The notes below the pieces were generated by a model that ran no database searches, was not told where the DNA came from, and saw nothing but the letters and a program-made list of their open reading frames with translations. Source: Ophioderma brevispina (lineage: Eukaryota; Echinodermata; Ophiuroidea; Amphilepidida; Ophiodermatidae). From it: DNA of 64,000 bases. The stretch is taken from positions 96,041-160,040 of the forward strand of contig JAMKCH010007100.1 in the NCBI GenBank assembly GCA_023653785.1, in the 5' to 3' direction. This document shows positions 22,025-33,279 of this stretch, piece by piece. Made by a program: the position numbers and the translations under genes. The first letter of the stretch is position 1, and each line of letters starts with the position of its first letter.

Positions 22025-22430
22025 TTTAAGTCAAAATTTGTAATCAATTTTTAGGGCCCAATATGCTTCAATGTGAGTTAAAAAACATTTAAAAAATCGG
22101 GTCATGGTCGGGTCTAAGTTGGCCCCATACGTAATATTTTCATATGAATAATAGCCCACATGCAGATATCTGGACGCAAACTATGCAGAACCGGAAGGCA
22201 TCATGGTTTACCACCATGCCAAGGAAATGTTCACGGGTTGTTGCGTTTTGTCAATACAGAGAATTAATGACATTCTTTTGTTCATACAAAAATTAGCTCA
22301 CTGGTATTTATTAACAAGCAGATATCAATACCAGAAGTTAACATGGTCTACCACCTGTTTGATTGATTGAAGAATTTGGAATGTCCAAAACACAATAATG
22401 ATACCCTCAATGCGAAAATTTTACATACAA
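22025..22430. other. Intergenic
   Basis: Nothing recognised between the fold-back element and the duplicated segment that follows. Confidence 0.3.
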
Positions 22431-22434
22431 AGTC

Positions 22435-23130
22435 CATACAGATGTGACGACTTATGTCCAGAATTAAAAGAAGCGTTGCAGTTCAACGATGATATGTCCT
22501 CACAGCGAAGACTCCAAAATGACAGCATGCAAAGTTATATAAATCCATGGGAAATATAATCCATGGGAATCTTCTCAGCCTTGAAGATAACTTTGTTCAG
22601 CAGTTCAAGACGACGGGGGTTGTTCCTTCAATTGACGACACTAAAATTCTGCAGTACAATAATGCAAGTATTACCAATGATCCTTATATAGATCATTGGT
22701 ATTATCACCTAATGTCCGTCTGTCGCCAATGTCCACTTTTAGGAAGTTGGAATCCCTTTTTGATTCCACAAAACCCTTTTGGCCTGGAAATGACAGCAGA
22801 CAGCTCAGCTTTCAAGCTCCCGTGATATCCAAATTATAATAAATCCTGGCAATATGTACTGCACAGATCAACCGTTTTTGCAGATCAAAACTAGCTATAT
22901 AACTACTGGCTACTGGCTGGCAATTTAAATACTGGCCAAGTTCTCCTTATATACACAATATTTACAACTAGTATTTTCTAATACCTAAAAGTTGCTATTA
23001 CAAAATGACCAATTGGATCACACACAAATGCCATTATATCCATTGCATCATGGGAAACTACCAATCTAGAATGATCTCAAAGCATAAACAACTTGACTCA
23101 TTGTCTAAATTTAGCAATTTGGGGAATTCT
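22435..23130. repeat. Dispersed segment, homologous to 31800-32300
   Basis: The blocks GAAGATAACTTTGTTCAGCAG plus TTCAAGACGACG, TTGACGACAC, GTCCACTTTTAGGA and TTTTGCAGATCAAAAC recur in the same order at 31830-32250. A frame at 22445-22555 looks slightly protein-like but has no known motif. Likely two copies of an unidentified transposon. Confidence 0.5.
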
Positions 23131-23880
23131 GCTCATCTCTTGCACAACATATTACAAACAAGATAATAACGTTTCTCGTGAGAAATTCTCTCTCTCTAGT
23201 TACATAGGGAAATAAAATAATATTTTAAAACACAAAATGGAGGCTACTCTAAATACCTTACTACGTGCAAATTTCACGGTTGCTGGATTTTGTTGGTACA
23301 TTGGATTAATGACATTGACCCCGCATTTGACATTTACATACAGACAGACATCCGTCCAGCATTATAACATATACTTGCCGTCAAAATACTTCGTCATGAA
23401 CGCGTAAAAAGGGCGGAGCTTGTACGTGATCTGAGTTACTCCCAAACTCGCGCTGTTTTCTCAGTTGAGCGATAATCAGCCAAGTATTTTGACTGCGACT
23501 GTAAGTTTCCATTCTTTTGGGCCATACATTTACTGGAGGGTATATCGCAGGAACGAAAGAATTGATGATTGCGATGCGAGCGAACAGGAGTCGGCTGCAA
23601 TATCAAATGCTCGCCAACCATTTATCAGCAGGAGATTAAATTCAATGATGTCATTGAGCTACATCAAATCCAAAATTCAATGTGCGATACAAAGGGCCAT
23701 TAATATTATAGTACAGATTGACTATTACAAAAGCTTATTGATGTGAGTAATGTTAAGACCTGGAATTATTTTGCCTTTTGCATCAAAACTCATTTGAATG
23801 ATCAATCAAGTTAATATTGTCTTCACATTACATATTATAACCTGCAATCGGGATAGAACTTATGGAGGACAATCGGATTT
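23131..23880. other. Intergenic with an unassigned 93-codon frame
   Basis: The plus-strand frame at 23465-23746 is open for 93 codons but matches nothing recognised, lacks a signal peptide and has no clear splice partners. It may be chance. Confidence 0.2.
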
Positions 23881-23924
23881 TTATCACCTGAACTGTTAGC
23901 CTTTACATTTTGGTGATATTACTT

Positions 23925-24160
23925 ACTGCCTGGGCTAAACAAGAAATTATACACAAGATTAGAACATCTGATTTATACCTATTGACCAACTCAGGAAATT
24001 TTTTTAGTTGGGCAACGTATTTCAGAGTCAGATTCCATTGTACCGTACACGAAGAGTATCGCCCTGATATACACGTTTGACTTGGTCCAAATTTAAGGGG
24101 TGGGTGGATATAAGCATGAATAGAGTACAAATTCAGTGCTTAAAATAACTGAAGCTTGAC
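23925..24160. repeat. Local duplication, left copy
   Basis: The block AAGAAATTATACACAAGAT...TTTAGTTGGGCAACGTATTTCAGAGTC...CTTGGTCCAA...AAGCATGAATAGAGTACAAATTCA is repeated in direct orientation at 24790-24990, about 860 bases apart. Confidence 0.75.
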
Positions 24161-24785
24161 CTCAATTGAAAACTTAAGTTCAATTGGAGCCGGACTTGTG
24201 TCATAGGTGCACCATGGAATCCTTCATATGTTGATAAGGTCAAAGGTCAAGTGCGAAGGTCAAAAGTCATGGTGCGGCCCACAGCTTATATTCTTGAATA
24301 TTGTGAGCGCGAATGCCGAGAACCGCGAAATTTTATTTATTTATAAAAAAAAATTGTTTGGCGTTAAGTGATTGTCTTCTTCCTGCATATAGTTATATTT
24401 GTCAGTGCCACTGGTTGTGCTTGGGCGTCGGATTGCTTGACTTGAGAAGCGGACCACTTGCCATTCTTTATGCTTTTTAAACTTGCTTCACATGCTACCT
24501 TTGTGTAACAATCCTTGTATATTTTTATATATTTTTTTAAATATATATTGCCAATTGCCATAGCCAACATATGTCTGTCCCACGTGTCTGGGCTTGTCTT
24601 GTTTGTACACGTAATGTTGTCGTTTGTTTTATTTGTTATTGTCCTTGTCCCGTGCACGTAACTTAAGTTAAGAGGTGGGCCATACTTTTTTCGAGCTTGC
24701 TCGCTTTGGTCATCCTTCCATTGTTACTGTCTGTTTTCTGATATTCTGAATGAATCATGGTAAATTAATGAAATGAAAAAAAAAA
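24161..24785. other. Sequence between the two copies of the local duplication
   Basis: This interval separates the copies at 23925-24160 and 24790-24990. It holds a 97-codon minus-strand frame (24364-24657) with no recognised family and ends in a run of about 13 A. Confidence 0.35.
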
Positions 24786-24789
24786 AACA

Positions 24790-24990
24790 CAAGAAATTAT
24801 ACACAAGATAACAATCTGATTTAATACTAATTGAAAACGTAAATCGTTTTAGTTGGGCAACGTATTTCAGAGTCAGATTCCATTGTACCGTACACGAAGA
24901 GTATTGCCCTGATATACACGTTTGACTTGGTCCAATATATATAAGCATGAATAGAGTACAAATTCACTGCTTAAAATAACTGAAGCTTCA
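24790..24990. repeat. Local duplication, right copy
   Basis: Direct copy of 23925-24160, following a run of about 13 A (24776-24788). The interval between the copies ends in this A run, so a poly(A)-linked insertion with a long target duplication is possible. Confidence 0.7.
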
Positions 24991-25105
24991 GATATGTAAA
25001 GGAGTATGAGTGACTCATGAGGGCATTAAGTCACTTGATATAGACAATATCTGATATGAGTATTACAGGAGTCATTCCAGTTAATGGTGTTTTTTGACCA
25101 AAGGA

Positions 25106-25276
25106 TTAAGCATATGTAACACAGCAATAAACTCGAATCCATTCCACTTCAAAAGCGTACGTTTGGAAGTCAATGACGTAAGCCGCAATAAGCCTAGAGG
25201 TACGGTCACACGAGTCTTGGCCATAGGAACTGGATTGACAAGTCTCGTCCAGAATCCACTGACTGGATCCAGATGG
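25106..25276 (-). CDS. Gene C exon 3
   Basis: Acceptor TTTCAG, then 56 codons and TAA. Motifs are SSQWILDETC, AAYVIDF, EWIRVYCC. Aligns with exon 3 of gene A without frameshift. Confidence 0.85.
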   Translation of the reverse strand, partial: PSGSSQWILDETCQSSSYGQDSCDRTSRLIAAYVIDFQTYAFEVEWIRVYCCVTYA

Positions 25277-28200
25277 CTGAAATTAGAAAACAAAAATAAA
25301 CTAACCATTAGAGCGAGGGAAGCGCAAGTTTTTAGTACCACAAAGTCCTTGTAAGCTCTTATTCAAGAATCTTCAAAGCTGCAGTTTCATTTCTTATGTA
25401 ATAATGTGTCAGGAGAAATATAAGGAATTTAAGAATGCTTTTGGCAAACTAACTGTGTAGTTACAAAAGGTCATACTTAAGTTGGTGACCCTGTTAAAAA
25501 TTAAAGTGGCACAGGCACATTTTCAACAAATATGCAATTTCTTCAATTTGCTCTCATAATCTAGTATTGAGGCTTATTCCGTAAAAGAGTAGAAAAGAGG
25601 ATTTTTCTATGTCCCATAACGTTAGAACATAATAATTATAACAAACATTTTAACAAAGACGCCTATTACACACAATAACCCGCCTAATAGTACTTACTTG
25701 AATAACTTGTACAAGCTCGCCGTATGCGTTGAGAGCCAGGGTTAGAGCAGACCAGCTTGGGTTAGGTGGACACTTCTGAACGCCAGCCTGTCGTTTTTGA
25801 ACTCTTCCACCGCTTTGATCGGTGTTTAGGGGAGGAAGGTCCTTTCCTGACTTAAAGAAACCCGGATTGTTTCTAATCGCATTCTCTTCTTGTTGCGGTG
25901 TAAGTTTGATAATTTCCTCGTCATATCTAGCTGCTTCAAAAGCGGCGGGATCATTCTTTAGTTCATCAATTCTAATTTATAAAATCAAATTGAGAAGTAA
26001 ACATATAAAGCTTCTAAAAACATCTACTGCCTATTACAGAAAATTGCGGAGGATTTTTAAAAATAATTTTACACACTAAAATTGCATACGTAGTTTTAAA
26101 GGTACATTTCGCGATCTTATCACATTCATTTTTATTTATGGTTGATCATCAAGAAAAGGCTATTTCCAAAATTTCAGATGATTCTAAATTATAATGGTGC
26201 GATTTGATTCGATGAGCAAATGTTCGTATTGTGGGGTCCCGTATGCCACCGTGTTGTAATGTCTGTCCATTTAAGGCTATGGATCACAAAATACCTCTTT
26301 AAGTCTGACGAGAGTATACGTCAACTTATTAAATTTTCCGCTAAATATCGATAGACAATACCAATTTAAAGTGACAGGAGGAGATTTTTTTATTATAACG
26401 ATTTACTCTCAAATCTTCACACTGCACTGTTAAAAAAATGTCTCTGTAATTTACGGAATTTCTTGGCAGCAGTATTTCCAGTCATTTAGGTAAATTTACA
26501 GAAATTTCTGTCAATTCACGGAACTTTGACAGTAATTTTACAGAAATTTGTCTCATATTATGGAAAAAAATATGTATTTAACAGAAATTTTCCCGTAATT
26601 TAAAATTACGGAACCAAAAAAAAGTCCGGAAATATGCGGCCAGAAATTTTTGAAATATTTCCGTAAATTAACATTCTTAGCTATTTTTTATGTTTTTTTG
26701 TTTTTTTATTTTGCTTGTTTTCTAAAACAGATTTTTCCGTAATTTACGGAAAATCTGTTTTCAAAAACAATAAAACAAATAAAGAATTTTTAAAAACAGT
26801 GTGGATCGGTTGTAGACCACCTACCCAGAACGTTTCGAAGCTTTATTGGACAAACAGGTGCAAAAGAAAACCGCAAACCTTGTTTTTAACCTGTCTGCTA
26901 TCGTAATCGTTACCCATAGAAAACATATGCTTTGACTTTCTGTCGTGCACGACAGAAACTACTAAATCATCATCTTATTACATAAAGACGGCGTATTCGG
27001 CTTATTCACTTCAGGTGTGATCTAATACATTAGTAAGCATTCCAAATATGTAAAAAAAACGGGGTTCGAGAAAAATTGGGGGCGCTTCTTTCTGGAAATC
27101 TCCTCATGTCTCTTTAAAGGAAGAAAATTAAACCTCACGCCATTTAGGTCATCATTTTCTCTAACAAAGAAATTAACTCTCAGATCGCAAAACGCTTCAC
27201 GCACGCCTAACGCAATTATATAATATAAATCAGGTGTATATAGTGAATATAATATGAAAAAAGTGGAAACGATAAATAATATTCATGGCCGAGGAAACAA
27301 ATCTATACAGAGACAGTGTAAGGATGAAAACAGTAAATTGTTAACCTTTTCACTAATTTTGACATTTCAAATCATTTCACTGATTTCTTTGTAAATATCG
27401 CTCCGAACCATACATCCAATATCGAAAATATAGATAAAAAGTTTTGATTACCTTAAGGATTCAAAACAATGTAGTATGTACGTGAAACCAATTTGGTTGA
27501 AATGGATATTACAAAGATAATTAAGAAATTCAAAAAAACATGTACAGGTGTCATATATTACAGCGTCCGTGTGACTGAGTGTCCTACCACCCATCTGTCT
27601 ATTGTGTTCTCCATTGAGTGCTGTATGCATCATTTGTTTCAGCACTGTACCCAAATGGCCTCGTCTACAAGGTCACGGTTTATTCCGTACATGTTGCTAT
27701 GGTAGCTAGGACACTCTCTCATGGGGGACACTCAGTTTCTTTACACCGGCAATGAATAAAGAATGGCAACGAAAGATTTAAAGGTGTCATATTGTGTTAT
27801 ATGTAGAAATTTCATGTATATAGAAATAGACACTCAATAGATTTCTGACCTTGTAGTTGGCTACAGAAATATCTTAAAGTGAAAACAAAGGATTTTAAAT
27901 TGCATAATTATATTACAATGTAACACATAGGCTGAATTTCGTATTTGATTCAAAACAAATATATAAAGTTTACAATTTTTATACCAACGAAATCAATCTC
28001 AGCTATAATTCTTTCAGATTGGGATTTTTTGGATAGAAAGATTTTCATCAGTGCAAAAAAACAGGGCTTTCTCATTTTACATTTTTTATGGCCACCTGGA
28101 AACCTCTTGTCGCATCTTTAATTTATCAATATCAAGTGAAGCTGTTCATGAAAAGCTAAAAACAATAAAATTTGTATTGTATATATGGAAATTGATTAAT

Positions 28201-28562
28201 GAATGACTGTATAGATTTGATATCACTGAACTTATTTTTGTTTAAAAAAAGGTAAAACTTAGCACACTTGTTCCACACCACATTTAAAATGGATTCAAAA
28301 CAAGATTTTGCTGTTCATTGTTTACTTCATAGCTATCAACTTTGCTTTTGTTTTCCTTTTCACGGAGTGTAAAAGAAGACAAGAAAATAAACCAATCAGC
28401 ATAAACCTACCTGGCCCGATCTACTTGTGCTAGTTGATCTGTTGTCAGATATTCTTTGATATAGCGAGAGTCGGCATCATCGTCTGTTGGAGCACACGCC
28501 CAAGACACACCACAGAAACAATTCAGCACTACCAAGACAGATATTACTAGTATAGCGTGCAT
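25106..28562 (-). CDS. Gene C: diverged neurotrophin/Spätzle-like pro-protein, three exons
   Basis: Exons on the minus strand are 28562-28411, 25971-25698 and 25276-25106, giving 198 aa with the same intron phases (2 and 0) as genes A and B. Residues 1-22 form a signal peptide. The pro-region lacks the proline run of A and B but keeps the P-x-FF-K-S...DLPPL motif. The cleavage site is RVQKR (107-111), again followed by Gln. Domain cysteines are 118, 155, 165, 193 and 194, matching gene A one for one, with the conserved W after the first cysteine, W-I-L-x-E-T-C, AAYVID and the terminal Cys-Cys. It was found by comparison with gene A, since open-frame length alone would miss it. It converges on gene B. 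Confidence 0.8.
25277..25697 (-). other. Gene C intron 2
   Basis: Short intron with donor GTAAGT and acceptor TTTCAG. Nothing else recognised in it. Confidence 0.7.
25698..25971 (-). CDS. Gene C exon 2
   Basis: 274 bases, from acceptor AATTAG to donor GTAAGT. Encodes the pro-region, the RVQKR cleavage site and KCPPNPSWSALTLALNAYG up to VQVIQ, which aligns with VQVVQ at the same splice point in genes A and B. Confidence 0.87.
26430..26775. repeat. Palindromic CCGTAATTTACGG repeat cluster
   Basis: Variants of TTTACGGAAATTTC and its complement recur about ten times, ending in a near-perfect palindrome of about 48 bases centred at 26743 (AAAACAGATTTTTCCGTAAT and its mirror). Fits a fold-back MITE with sub-terminal repeats. 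Confidence 0.6.
27000..27115 (-). repeat. Dispersed repeat shared with 47175-47310
   Basis: Reverse complement of blocks at 47180-47305: TTTAAAGAGACATGAG, CAGGAAG.AGCGCC.CCAATTTTT, TTTGGAATGCTTAC and ATTAGATCAC. Confidence 0.6.
27657..27717 (+). repeat. Conserved block shared with gene B intron 2
   Basis: GGCCTCGTCTACAAGGTCAC and GTAGCTAGGACACTC match 18660-18720 almost exactly. Confidence 0.6.
28411..28562 (-). CDS. Gene C exon 1 (signal peptide)
   Basis: ATG at 28562, leader MHAILVISVLVVLNCFCGV and likely cleavage after SWA. The exon ends GCCAG before the donor GTAGGT, with the Arg codon split as in gene A. Too short and too well broken up by introns to stand out as an open frame. Confidence 0.8.
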
Positions 28563-29360
28563 TTCTTCTCCAATTATGTTTGAGGATTCCTCCTTTATTT
28601 AATGATTTCAAAAGCAAACAAAAGTATATTACGTTCTGGTTCCATGATTAATGTAAAATAAAGAGTTTTAAACCGACGATTGATCTAATTGGGATCATCC
28701 ATGAATGCTTCCAAGCTATTACCACCAATTTGGCCGAGGCTCATACAGCAATATACGAGTCATGATGGTCATTAGAAGAGTGATTTCAAATTTGATTAGA
28801 AGATATCTGGCGCGGTAATGACATCGATTTATGAGAAAACAGACAAGTTTCAATGTTTTAAGAATGACCTCAAATATTCCTTAAATCCCTAAATGCCGTT
28901 TTTGCCACTTTTCAAAAATCACGGAGCGAACCTCTGCCATGTGTTTACAGGGAAAGTGCTCCTACATCTAACAACACAAATACCGCTACCTCCTTTTTTT
29001 GCAGTGAGGTAGTCATTTTCCTCTAGGGACGTAAGGGAATATAGCCTTTGACATCTTATCACTCGACACCTCAAGTAACTAAAAATAAAGGGTAATTCTG
29101 CCTGTTTTATTAACACCCATTCATTTTATGAAAGAAGAACATTTGACTTTTGACCTCTTATTCCTGAACACGTAGTCCACTTCTTAAAGGAATACATTCC
29201 TAAACAAGTAAACATCTAATCCAGAGAGAGTTTCTTAAACAAAGTCCAACCCCATTGAAGCAGTCTCTATGGAGTTTAAGAGAGTCGTCAAAATGAATGC
29301 ATATAAAAGAAATCGGTTACTGAAAGTCCCCTTAATTCATGTGCTGACACAGGTACGACA
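28563..29360. other. Upstream region of gene C
   Basis: No further gene recognised. TTAAATAAAGG on the minus strand, about 30-40 bases before the ATG, could act as a weak TATA-like element. Confidence 0.3.
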
Positions 29361-29365
29361 TTTTC

Positions 29366-29425
29366 CGAGACAGACAGACAGACATACAGACAGACAGGCA
29401 GACAGACAGACAGACACACACATAC
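29366..29425 (+). repeat. (GACA)n microsatellite
   Basis: Interrupted GACA/CAGA tandem run followed by CACACA. The Cys- or Asp-rich open frames here are products of the repeat. Confidence 0.9.
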
Positions 29426-29429
29426 GCAC

Positions 29430-30388
29430 ACGAAACTTGTGTGACTTTTACTTGTGTGACTTTGTGTATCTTTTGTGTGACTTTTGTGTCCATACATACG
29501 ACTTTTTTAAACCCCTAAAAATGCCATCTATACCCATTTACCTCTATAAAAGGTCCTTGCCTTTGTGCCTAGACACACACACAAGGTAAAAACGTTTATA
29601 CACAAAAGACACACAAGTATATATCTGTAAAGACACACAACACACCCTTCTCGCATATATACACACTCACACATACACACACATGCCTTGTAAAGGTGCC
29701 AATCGAATTCAAACCCAGGAACACATTTTATGTAGAACCTATAACGTGACTGTTCTTAGTTAAATATACTACAAGTTAAAACACTTTTATTTTACTCTAC
29801 GTTCACACAACAGAACAAACTGCGACGTTAACGTATTTGTGGTACTAATCACGCATAGTTAAAACACTACAAAAATTTAAAAGCAAGCCTTAACAAATAA
29901 TTTATTATACACTTACTTTTCTGAATTCCAAATCCGCGATTTATCGCAATTCCTCGCTTGTCACAATATCTTTCTCGATTATTTCTTTCAAACTTTTACA
30001 AATGTACAACACATTAGAAACCTATGCTTTATTAGCTATCTATTGTATATACATTGTATATGCAAACCCAAGGACCCAAGACAGGGTCGTTTTTTTTAAA
30101 GATCACCGAAAACACACAATTGGTGAAATACTTCTGGTCAGATTCACAATAGAGTATCTGAGGTTAGTGAATTCAGTTCAGTGCACAGAGAATTCAAGGT
30201 AATGGCTTCTATAGTAGAACGAGCATTGACAGTTATACTGATCGACGCTGATTTTGGAGATGGGGCAAAGATTTTGGGTATATCCATTACCGGGAACTAG
30301 GGGAACGAAGCCATCTTAAGCTATCCAATTAAGTCAGTTCGCTGCCTACAATAGAAAATATTTATCCAATGAGTGGGTATTGACATTG
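29430..30388. other. Intergenic, CACA-rich then AT-rich
   Basis: CACAC-rich stretches continue to about 29685. Nothing coding recognised. Confidence 0.35.
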
Positions 30389-30396
30389 TATTTGAC

Positions 30397-30779
30397 CAGG
30401 GGCGTCCCCAGACCATTTTTAATGGGGGGGGGGGGGGTGTTGAGGTCTGTGTTGATTCTGTGTTGCCGACAAAATCATGGGCCGGATTCAAGAATTTTCC
30501 GGCTCGCTGCGCTCGCCAGTAGACCCAATTTTTTTTTTGCACTCGGTTCGAAATTCTGAAGAGGGGGGGGGGGGGGGGCAACCGCAACCGAAATCAAGAT
30601 ACTTTACAGCTATAAACAAAACAAACAACAGCAGATGTGGAGGAGTGCACCACCGATAATCCACCCCACATCAATCAGTTGCGCCGACATTATACCCTTT
30701 TTGCCGACAGAATTTTGTAAATGGGGGGTGTCACACCCACACCCCCCCCCCCCTCTGGGGACGGCCCTGTATTTGTCGT
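30397..30779. mobile_element. hAT-type MITE, target duplication TATTTGAC/TATTTGTC
   Basis: Ends CAGGGGCGTCCCCAGA and TCTGGGGACGGCCCTG are inverted repeats. The flanking octamers differ at one base. It is 383 bases with long poly-G/poly-C runs and no transposase. Confidence 0.78.
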
Positions 30780-30789
30780 ATAAGCTTAT

Positions 30790-31800
30790 TGGGTTTATTG
30801 TATTGGTTTAGGTGATGTATGAAGTAATGATGAGGAACCATATCACCTGTGCGGACAGCGACAAACCCATCGCTACCATAATCGGGAATCAATAGCCGCA
30901 CTGCCTTCTACAGGAGTATTTACATTTACGACGAGTACTTTACCAGGGACCCTCTTATAGCTTCTCTAATTTTGACCATGCCACATCGATCGCACCGTAG
31001 AGCACACAGTATTAAGAAACGCCCGGACTAGAAATGCTGGAAAGTTTAATTGCTTTGCGCCCCTCACAAAAGCTCTCACCCGTAAAAAAAAAGTACACAG
31101 GTGTCCTATATCAGCGCGGATCGAGTTAAATATAGAGTGGCAAAATATCGGGTTAGCATATTATGAACAGTAATAATTATGTACACTGTAAAAATAACAA
31201 AATTACAGTAAAATAGTAAAAAATAAGGTATTTGACAGTATTTGACCTTTTATTTAAAAAAAGTGCAAAAGGTAACACAATGTATATCAATAGTAAATTT
31301 AAACGTGATGTTTAGCAATTTTTTCAGATATGAATCCGACAGAAAAAGTTCTAATGGTAGTGCGGTTGCAAAAAAAATACTTTTTGAATTATTTTGTTTG
31401 AATTAGCCAGAACTTATGCAATTTTGCTTCATAATATGCATTAATAAAAATTATACTTGATTGGCTGGTTTAAAAAGTTGTAGCAACCAAAAACAGTAAA
31501 TATACTGTGATATCAGGTTGATCAACCGATACAGAGGGCTGAAGCCTGAATAATCACCCTGCTGTTTACAGTACCCTTTGATATTCTAACATGATATTTT
31601 AAGTAAAATGGACTTAAAAGAGAGTTCTGACAGATTGTCAGCGAGTCAATCAAATTATATGATAATCTTGACTAGAAGTGTACACACTCTGTTTGGGTGA
31701 TTAAAGTTCGTAATTAAAGAAGCTTAATCTTCACGGTAACGATTTCAAAAGGTGTCTTGAACATTTTAATATTCCAGGATAAAAATCCGAGGGAATCTTC
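30790..31800. other. Intergenic AT-rich
   Basis: Contains an ATTACAGTAAAATAG-type stretch near 31190-31250, reminiscent of the palindromic repeats in gene C intron 1. No gene recognised. Confidence 0.3.
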
Positions 31801-32300
31801 TTCAGTTCTTAATTTCATTTTCGAAGCAGTCGTGAAGATAACTTTGTCCAGCAGTTCAAGACGACGAGGATCTAAGGTCCCTTGACGACACAAACAATTT
31901 AGCCAGTATAACAGTCCGAGTTGTAAAATCTCCACATATTCCGCCTGCTGCAAATGTCCACTTATAGGACCACAAAGGGAAACCCTTTTAATCCCCAAAA
32001 TAAAGCTCTATAAGCTTCAACGACAACTTTAATTAACTGATGTGGGCCCCAGAGCACAAAGCAAAACTATATTATAAATCCTGCTACTGCTCAGACCAGA
32101 GCATTAAAGTCTGGGTTTTTATGTGTTAAGAATAGGATTTTTATGTGATCACATGACCCTATTGAGGTGAAATTTCCCAAAACTGGTGCATCGTGGGATT
32201 GACTCAAAACACCCTCTGTGCTCAGACCGACCAACTTTGCAGATCAAAACCAGAGTGGCAAGAACGCAAACCAATATCTCTTGTTAGAAGAGCCGTTCGC
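31801..32300. repeat. Dispersed segment, homologous to 22435-23130
   Basis: Second copy of the unidentified segment. On the minus strand, a frame at 31714-31998 includes LCRQGTLDPRRLELLDKVIF, which is not kept open in the other copy. Confidence 0.5.
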
Positions 32301-32400
32301 TGGCAAATCCAGCGATGAGTGCTTGGTAAAACACGGTGACAGGAATCTCGAAGTCTTCCTTCAAGAGAATAACAAAGCAAGGATTCATTCTTGTCTCTAA

Positions 32401-32708
32401 AGGTCCCAGGAAATGAGATGATAAACCTACGTACTCCAAATCTTTATATTGGAACATTCCGTTCCAATAAACATGGCCAGAAAAAAGAATACACTACCAC
32501 CCAAATTTGGACATCATTAGTGAAATATTGATTTCAGTCAGTGTCATGAATAGATTCACACCATCACCTGAATTTTTCTATACTCTCTGAAAATCAATAG
32601 CACCACAAATGATGTCATCACCACCCAAATATTAATGCTTTCGGGTCCCTCCTTGTAAGACTTGAACAAACCACATCATTTTTATTTGATTTGCATTTCC
32701 TGGGACCT
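32401..32708. mobile_element. MITE with AGGTCCCAGGAAATG inverted ends, copy 2
   Basis: AGGTCCCAGGAAATG and CATTTCCTGGGACCT bound 308 bases whose interior matches 8030-8317 in opposite orientation. Confidence 0.75.
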
Positions 32709-33157
32709 TTAAGATGGAAAGAAGATTGCTCTGAAATCAAGGGTGTCATGCTGCTCATGCATTTTAAATGCTGGCAGAAATCGACAATTGATTTTCACTT
32801 CATTTTTGATGAAGCATATAGTTTTTGTCTAACATACTGATTGCAAGAATGTAAATAACGGCTTTCTTTTAATGGTTTGAATAATTACCAAACACACACC
32901 ATGGGTACATTTTTCAAACCTATGACACCATACATCTTTGGGACAGCTTGTATTTAGCACTGATACATTTGATCCTCCATCGGATCAGAAAGGAGAACCT
33001 GTTCTAAACGGAGATTGTGTAATACAACAATGTGTATTCTTCGGCAAAGTTTGAATCAGCTATTACTTTTGTCTTCAGTCCACCTGTTTCGCAGGGTCTT
33101 TCCTTGAAACTTGATTTGTCTGTAGCTTATCTGGCATTTGCATGTCAAATTCTGTGG

Positions 33158-33278
33158 TTATAACACACTTTTAAAGATGAGGCTAGTAACTCGCATTTTT
33201 TCACGCTGTTCTCTGGCCATTTCTCTCTCCTTTTCCAGAACATAGTCAAGTTGTGCTCCGGTTCCATAGACTACTCCG
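33158..33278 (-). CDS. Possible terminal exon, unknown protein
   Basis: After an AAATAG acceptor on the minus strand, 39 codons run to TAA. They encode GVVYGTGAQLDYVLEKERE and then MAREQREKM, a charged likely helical segment. Codon use looks protein-like, but no upstream exon or family was recognised. Could be chance or a degraded gene. Confidence 0.22.
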
Positions 33279-33279
33279 C

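Larger units (their letters stand above)
25972..28410 (-). other. Gene C intron 1 (2.4 kb)
   Basis: Contains a cluster of TTACGGAAATTT-type palindromic repeats (26430-26775), a dispersed repeat shared with 47175-47310 (27000-27115), and the block shared with gene B intron 2 (27657-27717). No exon recognised. Confidence 0.6.

Noticed and set aside
29288..29497. Cys/Val-rich frame resembling a cysteine-rich peptide
   Set aside because: Translation of the GACA/CACA microsatellite.
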